DNA of 6,645 nucleotides from an uncultured Clostridium sp. (GCA_947643685.1 CANRXD010000098.1:1-6645), one strand, 5' to 3'. Positions 1 through 6,309 are shown, counted from the stretch's first letter. Made by a program: numbers and translations. Notes: generated by a model from the letters alone, not told the origin.

Positions 1-824
1 TAAGGAGTTTCCCTGTCCGTATAATTGACCACCGCTACCCCCTGGTAATTATCCGTATCCAAAAGCTCTGTCTCAAATCGCAGACTTCTGTATTCCAGTT
101 CGCCGAAAACATATCCAAAAAATTCGTCCACCGGCGCTGTGCAAATGATTTTTTTGGCTTTAGAAAAGTATTGATTTCTGTGTTCTGTGTAATCTACCCC
201 CAGTTCCAAATCACAGCCGGCAAACATCCGTTCCATAATAGGTGTATATCCGCCAACAGGAATTCCCTGAAAAGTATCTTCGTAGTAATTGTTGTCATAA
301 CGAAAGCGAACCGGAATCCGCCGCATAATGGATACCGGGAGCTCTTTACAGGGTCTTCCCCACTGCTTTTCCGTATATCCCCGGATCAGCTTTTCATAAA
401 TATCTTTTCCAACCAGAGAAATTGCGTGGTGTTCCAGATTATCAGCGTCATCATTAACCTCTGCCGCTTGTTTTTTAATAATCTGTTTTGCCTCTTCCGG
501 TGACGCAATTCCCCACATTTTTGAAAATGTGTTCATATTAAAGGGCAAATTGTATATTTCACCATGAAAATTAGCAATAGGAGAATTGATAAAATGATTA
601 AACTCTGCAAACTGATTAATATATTCCCAAATTCGTTTATCACTGGTACGGAATATATGTGCTCCATAGGTATGTACCACAATGTCTGCTATTATTTCCG
701 TATAGCAATTACCGCCAATATGCGGTCTCCTTTCCAATACCAGACAGGTTCTTCCCGCCTTATGCGCCTCATGTGCAATCACAGCATTAAAAAGCCCCGC
801 TCCGATTAACAGAAAATCATACAT
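1..824 (-). CDS. glf: UDP-galactopyranose mutase (Glf), C-terminus cut by window edge
   Basis: This flavoenzyme converts UDP-galactopyranose to UDP-galactofuranose in the cytoplasm, the activated donor for galactofuranose-containing glycans. About 274 of the usual 360-380 residues are present; the reading frame is open to base 1. Visible motifs are the FAD-binding GAGLFNAV at residues 8-15, GGNCYTE at 37-43, YGAHIF at 53-58, GYTEKQWGR at 149-157 (its Trp155 matches the substrate-stacking Trp of the family), IPVRF at 170-174 and QGIPVGGYT at 186-194. The start ATG at 824 is preceded by TGAGGA with a 6-base spacer. That ribosome site contains the TGA stop of the upstream glycosyltransferase, so translation is probably coupled. 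Two residues are unusual: Asn13 where the third Gly of the FAD motif is common, and Arg59 where the motif GAHIFHT normally has its second His. The family call is secure. Confidence 0.96.
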   Translation of the reverse strand, partial: MYDFLLIGAGLFNAVIAHEAHKAGRTCLVLERRPHIGGNCYTEIIADIVVHTYGAHIFRTSDKRIWEYINQFAEFNHFINSPIANFHGEIYNLPFNMNTFSKMWGIASPEEAKQIIKKQAAEVNDDADNLEHHAISLVGKDIYEKLIRGYTEKQWGRPCKELPVSIMRRIPVRFRYDNNYYEDTFQGIPVGGYTPIMERMFAGCDLELGVDYTEHRNQYFSKAKKIICTAPVDEFFGYVFGELEYRSLRFETELLDTDNYQGVAVVNYTDRETP

Positions 825-833
825 CGTATTTCC

Positions 834-1970
834 TCATAATTGAAAGAGCAGATCGTCTGCCATCTGCCACCATAAATCTTCCCCTTTCAATCCTTCTCCT
901 TTTGTTATTTTTATAACCCGGCCTGTCCTTTTTTCCACGCTCTCCCCTTGTTCCTGTTCCTTCCTGCTATCCAATATCATATAGTTAAAAGGCTCCTTTT
1001 CCGTCAGCATTGTGTCATCAAACAAAATGTTTCTGATTGCCTGGTTAATATCTTCATCCTCTGAATGCTGGAACCTTTTTCCATCTGGATTAGGCCAATC
1101 CGGCCAGAAATTTTCTATCACACGAAACAGGTACTTTTTAAGCTCCTTATATTCTCTGATATCCATTTTTCCGGAATCCAAAGCGCTTTTTGCTTTTCTG
1201 CAGGAGAATCTGATCTGGCTGTAATACATTTTTTTCAGAGCATTCTCATATTTCCCGGTCAGAGAAAACCGGTCAAAATTCTCCCTCATACTGTCCAGTG
1301 CATCCCCAAAGGATTTCAACGCTTTTGTAGATGTAACAGTATTTCCCTCCCGCGTCCTCAGATAATAATATAAAGGCTCTCCCACACGGCAGATTCGCTT
1401 TGATAAGGCAATCAGAACCGGAACAATCGGAATATCATTAATCGCCATAGATGGCTGTTGGATTGCATATTTCCGAAAAAGCTCTGTCCGAAATACCTTT
1501 CCGCATAGAAAAGTTCTTCCCTTATTTATTAAATCTGCATCCAGTTCTGGTGTCTGCATTGCCCGGTCCGGCATACGAATCCCGGACACATGCTTTTGCC
1601 GGCAGCCATTTATCTCGTCTACATAGTACAAATCGCAGATCACGATATCTGCCATTTTTGCGTATGTCATCATTTTTTTTGCGTAGTCTCTGTCCCACCA
1701 ATCGTCGGCATCCAGAAAAGTGATATACTCCCCTCTGGCCATCGCAATTCCAAGATTGCGGGTTGCTCCGGAGCCTTCGTTCTCTTTCTCTATATAACGA
1801 ATCCGCTGGTCGATAGATTCATATTTTTTACATGTATTTCCTGAACTGTCCGTGGAGCCGTCATTAATTAAAATAATCTCCATATCTTCATAAGACTGGG
1901 CAAGGACTGACCGAATGCATGGTTCTAAATATCCTTCCACATTATAGACAGGAATTACCGTTGTCAGCAT
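834..1970 (-). CDS. Family 2 glycosyltransferase (GT-A fold), possibly a galactofuranosyltransferase
   Basis: The 378-residue protein begins directly with the GT2 core: TVIPVYNVEGYLE near residues 4-16, LINDGSTD at 34-41 (nucleotide-binding Asp), GSGATRNLG at 67-75, and the metal-binding DADD at 87-90 followed by two Trp. CGKVFRTELF at 156-165 matches the acceptor-side motif usual in capsule-type GT2 enzymes. Residues 230-378 are helical and charged and carry no motif I recognise. It should transfer a sugar from a nucleotide donor onto a lipid-linked surface glycan at the inner face of the membrane. Its position directly before glf makes UDP-galactofuranose a reasonable donor, but that is inference from context. 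The ATG at 1970 overlaps the end of the upstream gene by 7 bases and has AAGGAG (1980-1985) with a 9-base spacer. No signal peptide or membrane segment is visible. Confidence 0.94.
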   Translation of the reverse strand: MLTTVIPVYNVEGYLEPCIRSVLAQSYEDMEIILINDGSTDSSGNTCKKYESIDQRIRYIEKENEGSGATRNLGIAMARGEYITFLDADDWWDRDYAKKMMTYAKMADIVICDLYYVDEINGCRQKHVSGIRMPDRAMQTPELDADLINKGRTFLCGKVFRTELFRKYAIQQPSMAINDIPIVPVLIALSKRICRVGEPLYYYLRTREGNTVTSTKALKSFGDALDSMRENFDRFSLTGKYENALKKMYYSQIRFSCRKAKSALDSGKMDIREYKELKKYLFRVIENFWPDWPNPDGKRFQHSEDEDINQAIRNILFDDTMLTEKEPFNYMILDSRKEQEQGESVEKRTGRVIKITKGEGLKGEDLWWQMADDLLFQL

Positions 1971-3193
1971 AATTTGACACTCCTTCTCAATGACAGGTAT
2001 ATTTGTTCGCCTATCTCTCCGTTTTCCGGCTGCTGACTGTCAGTCTCCCGACTCCCGACTTTCGCAAGAAAAGCATCTAATATGTCTTCACATCCAAATA
2101 TACGCATTTTTTTCTCATACAGAATTTCGTTTCTATTCATGCACCGGTCCATGACTGTCTCCACATAATTCTGCCAATCCCATGACACATGCGTCTCCAG
2201 ACGGGTCTCCGAAAAATCGCAGGTATCAATCAAAAACAATTCATAGTCTCCATCTCTCCCATGGCACACCAGTACAATCGCATGCCGTTCATCCAGCATC
2301 TCAATTTTCTGAAATATATTTTGGGATTTCCCATTTATTTCTGTGCTCCAACTACCGGCAAAGCTGCCTGTTTCTCCTGTTTTCAAATCTATGACACCAA
2401 TCCGGGATGCCATCTGAGGAAATAAAATAAGTTTTTCCTGTATTATTTTGCCATGCACACTGGCATAGCCTTTCACAAATTCATTTATTGTAACTGGCAT
2501 AGGCCATGATTTTTCAATTTTTCCGTTCTCAGCATTCACGCACAAAACCTGTCCACTCTTTCCGGGAACTATATAAATGTTTTGTTCATCGCATAAAGCA
2601 AATATTCCAGATATATCCGGCAAATGCCAAAATCCTGCAATTTTTTTCTTCTCCATATCGAAGCTCAGCAAACAGTCCGAATTCATCACCTGCAAATATA
2701 TCAAAGCGCCCAGCCTGCCTACTGTGAAAACCGTTAACTGCTGTTGATTGCTCAACGCACATTCCTTTTCCAAATATTCCTTCCAGTCCTGTAATACTGT
2801 CACAGAAAAATCAATCATGTTTAAAGAAAGGAAATATGGATAACGAGCCGGAACTAAGATTATATCATTACCACAGACAACAGCATCGGCGAATTTCCAT
2901 CCGGTCTCTTCATTATTTGGTAACTTGATCTTCTTAACACATCGGCCAGTCTCCCGTTCAAGAACTGCCGGCTCTTTTGCAGACAATGGAATCAGTACCA
3001 GCCAACGCCCCCAGGCCACGATACTGCCATATAAAGACCCCTGAAAGATTTTTTCATCAGGAACAGTGCCTATATCCTGAACCTTCCCTGTATTTAAATC
3101 CATACGAAAAATCCCATTGAATTCAGAAGCGAAAAACAGCATACTCCTATTTTCTGCATTGATATAACATGCCCTGTAAGGAATCAAATCCAT
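1964..3193 (-). CDS. Probable seven-bladed beta-propeller protein of unknown function
   Basis: I do not recognise a named family. The 409-residue sequence repeats a pattern of a hydrophobic strand, often ending in Pro, then a short turn and a second strand ending in D-x-x-TG or similar. I count about seven copies, near residues 17-37, 64-83, 109-128, 160-180, 205-224, 253-273 and 304-324, as in PQQ/WD-type propellers. The last 60 residues are charged and probably helical. There is no signal peptide or membrane segment, so it is likely cytoplasmic. It heads a tight operon with a glycosyltransferase and glf, so a scaffold, carbohydrate-binding or sensing role in surface glycan synthesis is possible but unproven. 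ATG 3193 is the only start in this frame after the TAA at 3260-3262. Its ribosome site is weak: AAAGGA lies about 12 bases upstream and a GGA lies closer. The 5' end may therefore be truncated or misplaced. Confidence 0.8.
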   Translation of the reverse strand: MDLIPYRACYINAENRSMLFFASEFNGIFRMDLNTGKVQDIGTVPDEKIFQGSLYGSIVAWGRWLVLIPLSAKEPAVLERETGRCVKKIKLPNNEETGWKFADAVVCGNDIILVPARYPYFLSLNMIDFSVTVLQDWKEYLEKECALSNQQQLTVFTVGRLGALIYLQVMNSDCLLSFDMEKKKIAGFWHLPDISGIFALCDEQNIYIVPGKSGQVLCVNAENGKIEKSWPMPVTINEFVKGYASVHGKIIQEKLILFPQMASRIGVIDLKTGETGSFAGSWSTEINGKSQNIFQKIEMLDERHAIVLVCHGRDGDYELFLIDTCDFSETRLETHVSWDWQNYVETVMDRCMNRNEILYEKKMRIFGCEDILDAFLAKVGSRETDSQQPENGEIGEQIYLSLRRSVKLC

Positions 3194-3351
3194 CTTTTTC
3201 CAAACATCCTTTCCAAACGAGAAACGTACAAATGCTGCAGTCCAGCCAGGAGAACCACATTACGAGTCTTGATGTAAAGTGCCTCATCTCATGGCTGAAC
3301 TGCAACTGCACAGATTCCAAAATTTTCATCAGACAACCGTTAAAGGAGTCT
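3194..3351. other. Intergenic junction with no confident gene or promoter
   Basis: This stretch lies between the terminator of the secreted-protein gene and the start of the propeller gene. On the minus strand a 60-codon open frame (3147-3329) runs through it into the propeller gene, but its peptide is rich in Trp, Phe and Cys and resembles nothing I know. A second minus-strand frame gives a short protein-like run, EALYIKTRNVVLLAGLQ, without a start codon. The propeller frame itself is open back to the TAA at 3260-3262 without another start codon. I see no convincing -35/-10 pair, although the terminator upstream implies that the downstream operon needs its own promoter. It may be a decayed gene end or a recombination scar. 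Confidence 0.4.
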
Positions 3352-3387
3352 GCTCAAATACAAAGCAGGCAAGCCCGCCTCCGCTTT
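3352..3387 (-). terminator. Intrinsic terminator after the secreted-protein gene
   Basis: On the minus strand AAAGC (3387-3383) pairs with GCTTT (3366-3362), and inside it AGGC (3380-3377) pairs with GCCT (3370-3367). There is a two-base GG bulge and a GGGCTT loop. The hairpin runs into TTTGTATTT, a moderately T-rich tail. The stop codon TAA of the upstream gene (3388-3386) touches the stem. It probably ends the transcript of the cytidylyltransferase, membrane-protein and secreted-protein genes. Its tail is not a perfect T run, so some read-through into the propeller gene is possible. Confidence 0.6.
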
Positions 3388-4489
3388 ACTTCGTTATGGT
3401 CAGCGTCAAAACAACTGCTTCCCCTTTATCAAAGGTGACCTGAACATACTTTTTGTCTCCAACTGCCGCTGTCGTCAGTTTTCCTGACGGAAATGTAATC
3501 TTGTTGCTCTGAATTACACAGGCAGATGTCAAATCTGTTCCAAATGTTTTTCCATCTGTTCCAATTTTAACACTCTGAACCTTCGTTGCCGCCTGAGCGC
3601 CTGCGCCAAAGCTTGCAACTATATCAAAAGTTGCAGTTCTGTCATAATCATACTCTTTTACATCAATAGATGGAGCTGCATCCTCTTTTGCATTCTCAGT
3701 AAGCATATCTGGACCATTCTCTGCATCATGCTCCGCATAAGACCAAGTCACAGTCACATCAGCAGCTTCTAAAGCATCCACAGAATAATCCCCCTTCGCG
3801 TTGCAGGCACCAGTCAGACCAAACTCGAAGCTGTTCCATGCAGTATCCGGAACGTCTGCCTTTGCCTCATAAGAGTATCCTGATGTTTCGTCATACTTCA
3901 CTTCATAATTCTTATCATTGCCCTTCAGTCCAACGGAAACAGAGGCCTTTGTCTTGTCAGATTCACCTGTCGCATATACGGCAACAGCATCTTTCTCCGC
4001 AACCACAAGGCCTAAATACAATTGCGCTCCTGTTTTATCTTCCGTAGGAGCAGCCAAAAAGTCACTTTCGCCTGCTACCATTTGTACATTCGCGTTGGTA
4101 TCAGTCTCCGCTTCCACTGTAACATCGGCATCCACGGTTCCCTTATTGACCACCTTCAGTTTCTTGCTGTCCTTGGTATAAGTGTTGGGAGCGGACAGGA
4201 AGTATACGTTTGCACCCGTCTCGAAGGTGGCATCCTTGTTCTTTGCTCCCTCTGTCGCCGCGATCAATCCTTCGGGATCCATGGTGTAAGTGAAGGGATT
4301 CACTGCTCCCTCTTCCGTTGACACAGTTGGCAGCTGAACAAGAAGAACGCTCTTTTCCACATGCCCCTCAAACTCACCTGTTCCGGTGGTGTTTCCGCTG
4401 GTAGCGTCCGCAGCGAAGGCCGTAAGCCCCGTTCCCATCACCATTGTTCCCGCCAGCAGCACAGCCAGCATTCTGTTTGCTTTTCTCAT
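3386..4489 (-). CDS. Secreted two-domain beta-rich surface protein, function unknown
   Basis: Numbering here is from the longer start at 4498. A basic N-terminus (MRKANRML), a hydrophobic core and the cleavage motif AFA-A near residue 29 form a clear Sec signal peptide. The mature chain is rich in Ala, Thr, Val and Asp, as in exported surface proteins. A first domain (about 40-255) contains VVNKGTVDADVTVEAETD, FEFGLTGACN and a closing VTVTWSY; a second domain (about 275-370) looks immunoglobulin-like. The VNKGTVDADV strand resembles the 'N.G..DA.V' strand of TasA/camelysin-type exported proteins, which is a weak analogy. I see no LPxTG motif, lipobox or C-terminal membrane segment, so attachment is unclear. 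AGGAGG at 4501-4506 lies only 2 bases from the ATG at 4498 but 11 from the ATG at 4489, so I prefer 4489. The gene follows a membrane-anchored partner by 127 bases. I recall similar pairs in other gut clostridia. Confidence 0.82.
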   Translation of the reverse strand: MRKANRMLAVLLAGTMVMGTGLTAFAADATSGNTTGTGEFEGHVEKSVLLVQLPTVSTEEGAVNPFTYTMDPEGLIAATEGAKNKDATFETGANVYFLSAPNTYTKDSKKLKVVNKGTVDADVTVEAETDTNANVQMVAGESDFLAAPTEDKTGAQLYLGLVVAEKDAVAVYATGESDKTKASVSVGLKGNDKNYEVKYDETSGYSYEAKADVPDTAWNSFEFGLTGACNAKGDYSVDALEAADVTVTWSYAEHDAENGPDMLTENAKEDAAPSIDVKEYDYDRTATFDIVASFGAGAQAATKVQSVKIGTDGKTFGTDLTSACVIQSNKITFPSGKLTTAAVGDKKYVQVTFDKGEAVVLTLTITK

Positions 4490-4500
4490 TTCTTTCATTT

Positions 4501-4506
4501 CCTCCT
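4501..4506 (-). promoter_or_regulatory. Ribosome binding site that decides the start of the secreted protein
   Basis: The minus strand reads AGGAGG here, a full match to the 16S anti-Shine-Dalgarno sequence. Spacing is 2 bases to the ATG at 4498, too close for normal initiation, and 11 bases to the ATG at 4489, acceptable though at the long end. The shorter product also starts with the usual short basic n-region of a signal peptide. Confidence 0.65.
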
Positions 4507-4520
4507 TCTTAGAGTTTATT

Positions 4521-4547
4521 TTTACAAGGCCCTTATGGCCTTATAAA
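4521..4547 (-). promoter_or_regulatory. Stable hairpin in the 5' leader of the secreted-protein gene
   Basis: The minus strand reads TTTATAAGGCC, then ATAAG, then GGCCTTGTAAA: an 11-bp stem with one G-T pair and a 5-base loop. It is followed by AAAAATAAACTC rather than T residues, so it is not a minus-strand terminator. The plus strand also lacks a T run after the stem. It lies 14 bases upstream of the AGGAGG ribosome site and could stabilise the mRNA 5' end or be a processing site. The function is inferred from position only. Confidence 0.4.
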
Positions 4548-4616
4548 CAGAATTTTCATCCAGGGCGCCAGGGCATTTTCAGACTGCGAAACCTGTCAAC
4601 GCCCCGACACTTCCCC

Positions 4617-5180
4617 TTAAGCCTCCACCACAATCCGGATCGTTACCCGCAGAGTGCTGATGGTATTCTGCTCTTCATCCACCAGATGATAGACCATCAC
4701 GCAGTCATACTCTCCCGCTTCCAGTGGCTGATCCAGTGCGATATGTTCCAGAAAGCTTCCCACCGGGATCACCGGCGAACGGTATATCGGCTCTTCCTCA
4801 TTTCCTTCTATAAACAGGTCAAAATAAACAGGGTTGGTATTTCCGGCTATATTGTCTACCCTGGCATCCGGTGAAACGGCGTCTCCTGTGGCAAAATGCC
4901 ATTCCGTGGCCATATTGACCGTATAATAGCCCGGTTCCGTGAACTGCGCTTCCACCATCTCCTCCGCGACTTCCTCTGCATTCTTTTCATTGACCACCAC
5001 ATTCCTTCTGGGCTCTGTCTCAGCGACAGTGTCAGACGTATTCCTTCCCAACACCAAAAACACAATCACCCCGATTAAGACTGCAATAACAGCAATGCAT
5101 ATGATTACTGCCGTCTTCCCGGTTATTTTCCCGGTTCCCGTTCCTGCTTTATTCTCAGTTTCCCCCATTTTCTTTTCCAT
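4617..5180 (-). CDS. Single-pass membrane-anchored protein with extracellular beta domain
   Basis: The 187-residue protein has a short Lys-rich cytoplasmic start (1-22) and one strongly hydrophobic segment at about 23-45 (AVIICIAVIAVLIGVIVFLV). A Glu-rich linker, VNEKNAEEVAEEMVEAQ, spans about 63-79. An outside domain of about 105 residues begins near GYYTVNMATEWHF and includes NPVYFDLFIEG, IYRSPVIPVGSFLEHIALD, AGEYDCVMVYHLVDEE and TLRVTIRIVVEA, a probable immunoglobulin-like beta sandwich. It has no enzyme motif. I recall similar proteins next to secreted beta proteins like the following gene, so it may anchor or assemble that protein at the cell surface; this is inference. It starts 39 bases after the cytidylyltransferase stop. 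ATG 5180 has AAGG directly against it, while the ATG at 5168 is spaced 11 bases from AAGGA, so the true start may be 5168. Confidence 0.82.
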   Translation of the reverse strand: MEKKMGETENKAGTGTGKITGKTAVIICIAVIAVLIGVIVFLVLGRNTSDTVAETEPRRNVVVNEKNAEEVAEEMVEAQFTEPGYYTVNMATEWHFATGDAVSPDARVDNIAGNTNPVYFDLFIEGNEEEPIYRSPVIPVGSFLEHIALDQPLEAGEYDCVMVYHLVDEEQNTISTLRVTIRIVVEA

Positions 5181-5219
5181 CCTTTTTTCATTTAATTTCT
5201 GCTGTCTGAGGAGGGAATA

Positions 5220-5936
5220 TCACAGCCCAAAAATCTGCTGTCCCTCCATTGCTTCGTACAAGGCCCGGTATATGTAAAAATCCGCCGGTTCCGTAATCTT
5301 AATATTATTTTTCGTACTGGCGATCAGGTGCATAGGCTCCCCATAAAGACTGCACAGATGAGCCGAATCAATGGTTTTTTGCCCGTCCTGCTCCGCTTTC
5401 TGATACAAGGCAAAAATCCTTCCAAAATAAAAGGACTGGGGCGCTTTCGCCACATACATCTGCTCACGGGGAGGCACATCACAAAGGCTTTCTCCGTCAA
5501 TGCTCCGGACAATACTTTCTCTGACGGCCTCCGCAGTTACCGAGCTGCCATATTTTTCTACTGCTTCAATATTCTGTGTAATCAGCTTCTCAGTAATCAT
5601 CGGGCGTACCCCGTCATGGATCAATACAATGTCTCCGTCAGAACAGAATTCCTTCATGGAAGCCAGCCCCCGGTAGATAGAATCGTGGCCCGTCTCACCG
5701 CCCGGAATAATCTTCTTCACTTTTGTGATACCAAACCGCCTCAGAAGTCCTATAAGCTCCTCGATCCACTCCTTTATGCACACAACCACTATGGAATCGA
5801 TCCTTTCATGATATTCAAAATGCTCCAGCGTATAAATAATGATTGGTTTTCCGTGCAATTCAAGAAACTGCTTCGGTTTCGACCGACTGTTCATCCTCCG
5901 GCCCGCACCTCCCGCAAAAATCAAAGCCGTAACCAT
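5220..5936 (-). CDS. IspD/TarI family cytidylyltransferase
   Basis: This cytoplasmic enzyme family joins CTP to a polyol phosphate, releasing pyrophosphate. IspD uses methylerythritol 4-phosphate in isoprenoid synthesis, and TarI uses ribitol 5-phosphate for CDP-ribitol. At 238 residues the length is normal. Visible motifs are FAGGAGRRM at 7-15, SKPKQF at 19-24 (CTP-binding Lys), LIHDGVRP at 105-112, REQMYVAKAPQSF at 157-169, TIDSA at 188-192 and NNIKITEPADF at 210-220. HDGVRP is closer to the HDSVRP of TarI than to the HDAARP of IspD. With surface genes around it, a role in activating an alditol for a surface polymer is more likely than housekeeping isoprenoid synthesis. The substrate cannot be fixed from the sequence. 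The region around AVRESIVRS, where IspD has a D-T pair, is divergent. GGAGG at 5942-5946, 5 bases from the ATG, supports the start. Confidence 0.9.
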   Translation of the reverse strand: MVTALIFAGGAGRRMNSRSKPKQFLELHGKPIIIYTLEHFEYHERIDSIVVVCIKEWIEELIGLLRRFGITKVKKIIPGGETGHDSIYRGLASMKEFCSDGDIVLIHDGVRPMITEKLITQNIEAVEKYGSSVTAEAVRESIVRSIDGESLCDVPPREQMYVAKAPQSFYFGRIFALYQKAEQDGQKTIDSAHLCSLYGEPMHLIASTKNNIKITEPADFYIYRALYEAMEGQQIFGL

Positions 5937-5951
5937 CCAGTCCTCCCTTTT

Positions 5952-5967
5952 CTTATTTTTTAATAAG
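5952..5967. repeat. Short AT-rich palindrome in the cytidylyltransferase leader
   Basis: CTTATT and AATAAG flank a 4-base loop, between the predicted transposon right end and the ribosome site of the cytidylyltransferase gene. It could be an operator or simply AT-rich chance. It does not have the GC stem of a terminator. Confidence 0.3.
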
Positions 5968-5976
5968 GAATATTTG

Positions 5977-5993
5977 TCACCCTTTTAAGGTGA
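5977..5993 (-). repeat. Terminal hairpin of the IS200/IS605-type right end
   Basis: The minus strand reads TCACCTT, AAA, AGGGTGA: a 7-bp stem with one G-T pair and a 3-base loop. Elements of this group end in subterminal imperfect hairpins recognised as single strands by the Y1 transposase. Its position downstream of tnpB and after the structured RNA region fits the right end. The exact cleavage point cannot be set here; it should lie within a few to about 20 bases on the low-coordinate side (5955-5976). Confidence 0.45.
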
Positions 5994-6165
5994 TGCGGCA
6001 GGTTCCAGAAAGTCCCCTCCCGCTTCGCTCCCGGTACTTCTCAGGTCAGAAAACCATTCCTGTCCCGAGTTCCCATGGGTCCTGGCATACCCAATACCCG
6101 GCTCCCGAAGGAACCGGCTTCCAATGCCGTCCTTGTTTTTCTATCAAAAGAAGTCGTCTGCGGTC
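5977..6165 (-). ncRNA. Candidate omega (reRNA) guide-scaffold RNA of the TnpB element
   Basis: Downstream of tnpB on the same strand, the sequence becomes GC-rich and highly foldable with no good reading frame. GGCAT (6128-6124) pairs with ATGCC (6088-6084). This encloses CCGGTTCC (6117-6110) paired with GGAGCCGG (6105-6098) across a TTCG tetraloop, one of the most stable RNA loops. Further 3', TTCT and AGAA, flanked by GGT and ACC, can pair around GACCTG, followed by the TCACCTT/AGGGTGA hairpin. In the TnpB family the scaffold RNA comes from the tnpB 3' end and the element right end, and the guide is read from flanking DNA. Here the guide would come from the leader of the cytidylyltransferase gene, below about 5976. 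The 5' limit is a guess. Altogether the stretch from 5937 to 6298 has no protein gene that I can support. Confidence 0.6.
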
Positions 6166-6275
6166 CTATTCCCCTCTCCGGTTTCGGTCAAACGTAAACC
6201 TCTCGGTGCGTTCATCCGTATACTTCTTCTTAATGAACTGTTTTAATATTGCCTTGCTGCCCTTTTGACTGTTCT

Positions 6276-6309
6276 TCTTACTTTTCCTTCTTACTCTCTT
6301 ACTTTTCCT
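6276..6309 (-). repeat. Partial 21-bp tandem duplication at the tnpB stop codon
   Basis: The 13-base string tcttacttttcct occurs at 6276-6288 and again at 6297-6309, offset 21 bases, with similar purine/pyrimidine sequence between. The second copy covers the tnpB stop codon. Being a multiple of three, the duplication keeps frame. It may be a replication slip. Confidence 0.7.

Noticed and set aside
171..809. Two plus-strand open frames opposite glf
   Set aside because: The minus strand carries a clear Glf protein throughout this stretch.
3147..3329. 60-codon minus-strand frame beginning MKILESVQLQF
   Set aside because: It overlaps the propeller start in another frame, has no ribosome site and resembles no known protein. 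It is kept only as part of the junction note.
4594..4599. Minus-strand TTGACA as a -35 box for the secreted-protein gene
   Set aside because: At 16-18 bases downstream the sequence is GC-rich (ATGCCC), with no -10 box.
4386..4874. 162-codon plus-strand open frame across the secreted and membrane protein genes
   Set aside because: It is antisense to two well supported genes and their spacer. The peptide is low-quality and rich in His, Arg and Ser.
5328..5963. 211-codon plus-strand open frame opposite the cytidylyltransferase
   Set aside because: It lies wholly antisense to a gene with clear family motifs. Its peptide has no recognisable domain.
5952..5980. GTGACA and AATAAG at 17-base spacing as an outward promoter from the transposon end
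   Set aside because: The -10 match is weak, and the predicted start near 5945 would cut into the ribosome site of the next gene.
5977..6165. Group II intron end or riboswitch as an explanation for the folded region
   Set aside because: There is no recognisable domain V or known aptamer core. The place just after tnpB explains it better as the element's right end.
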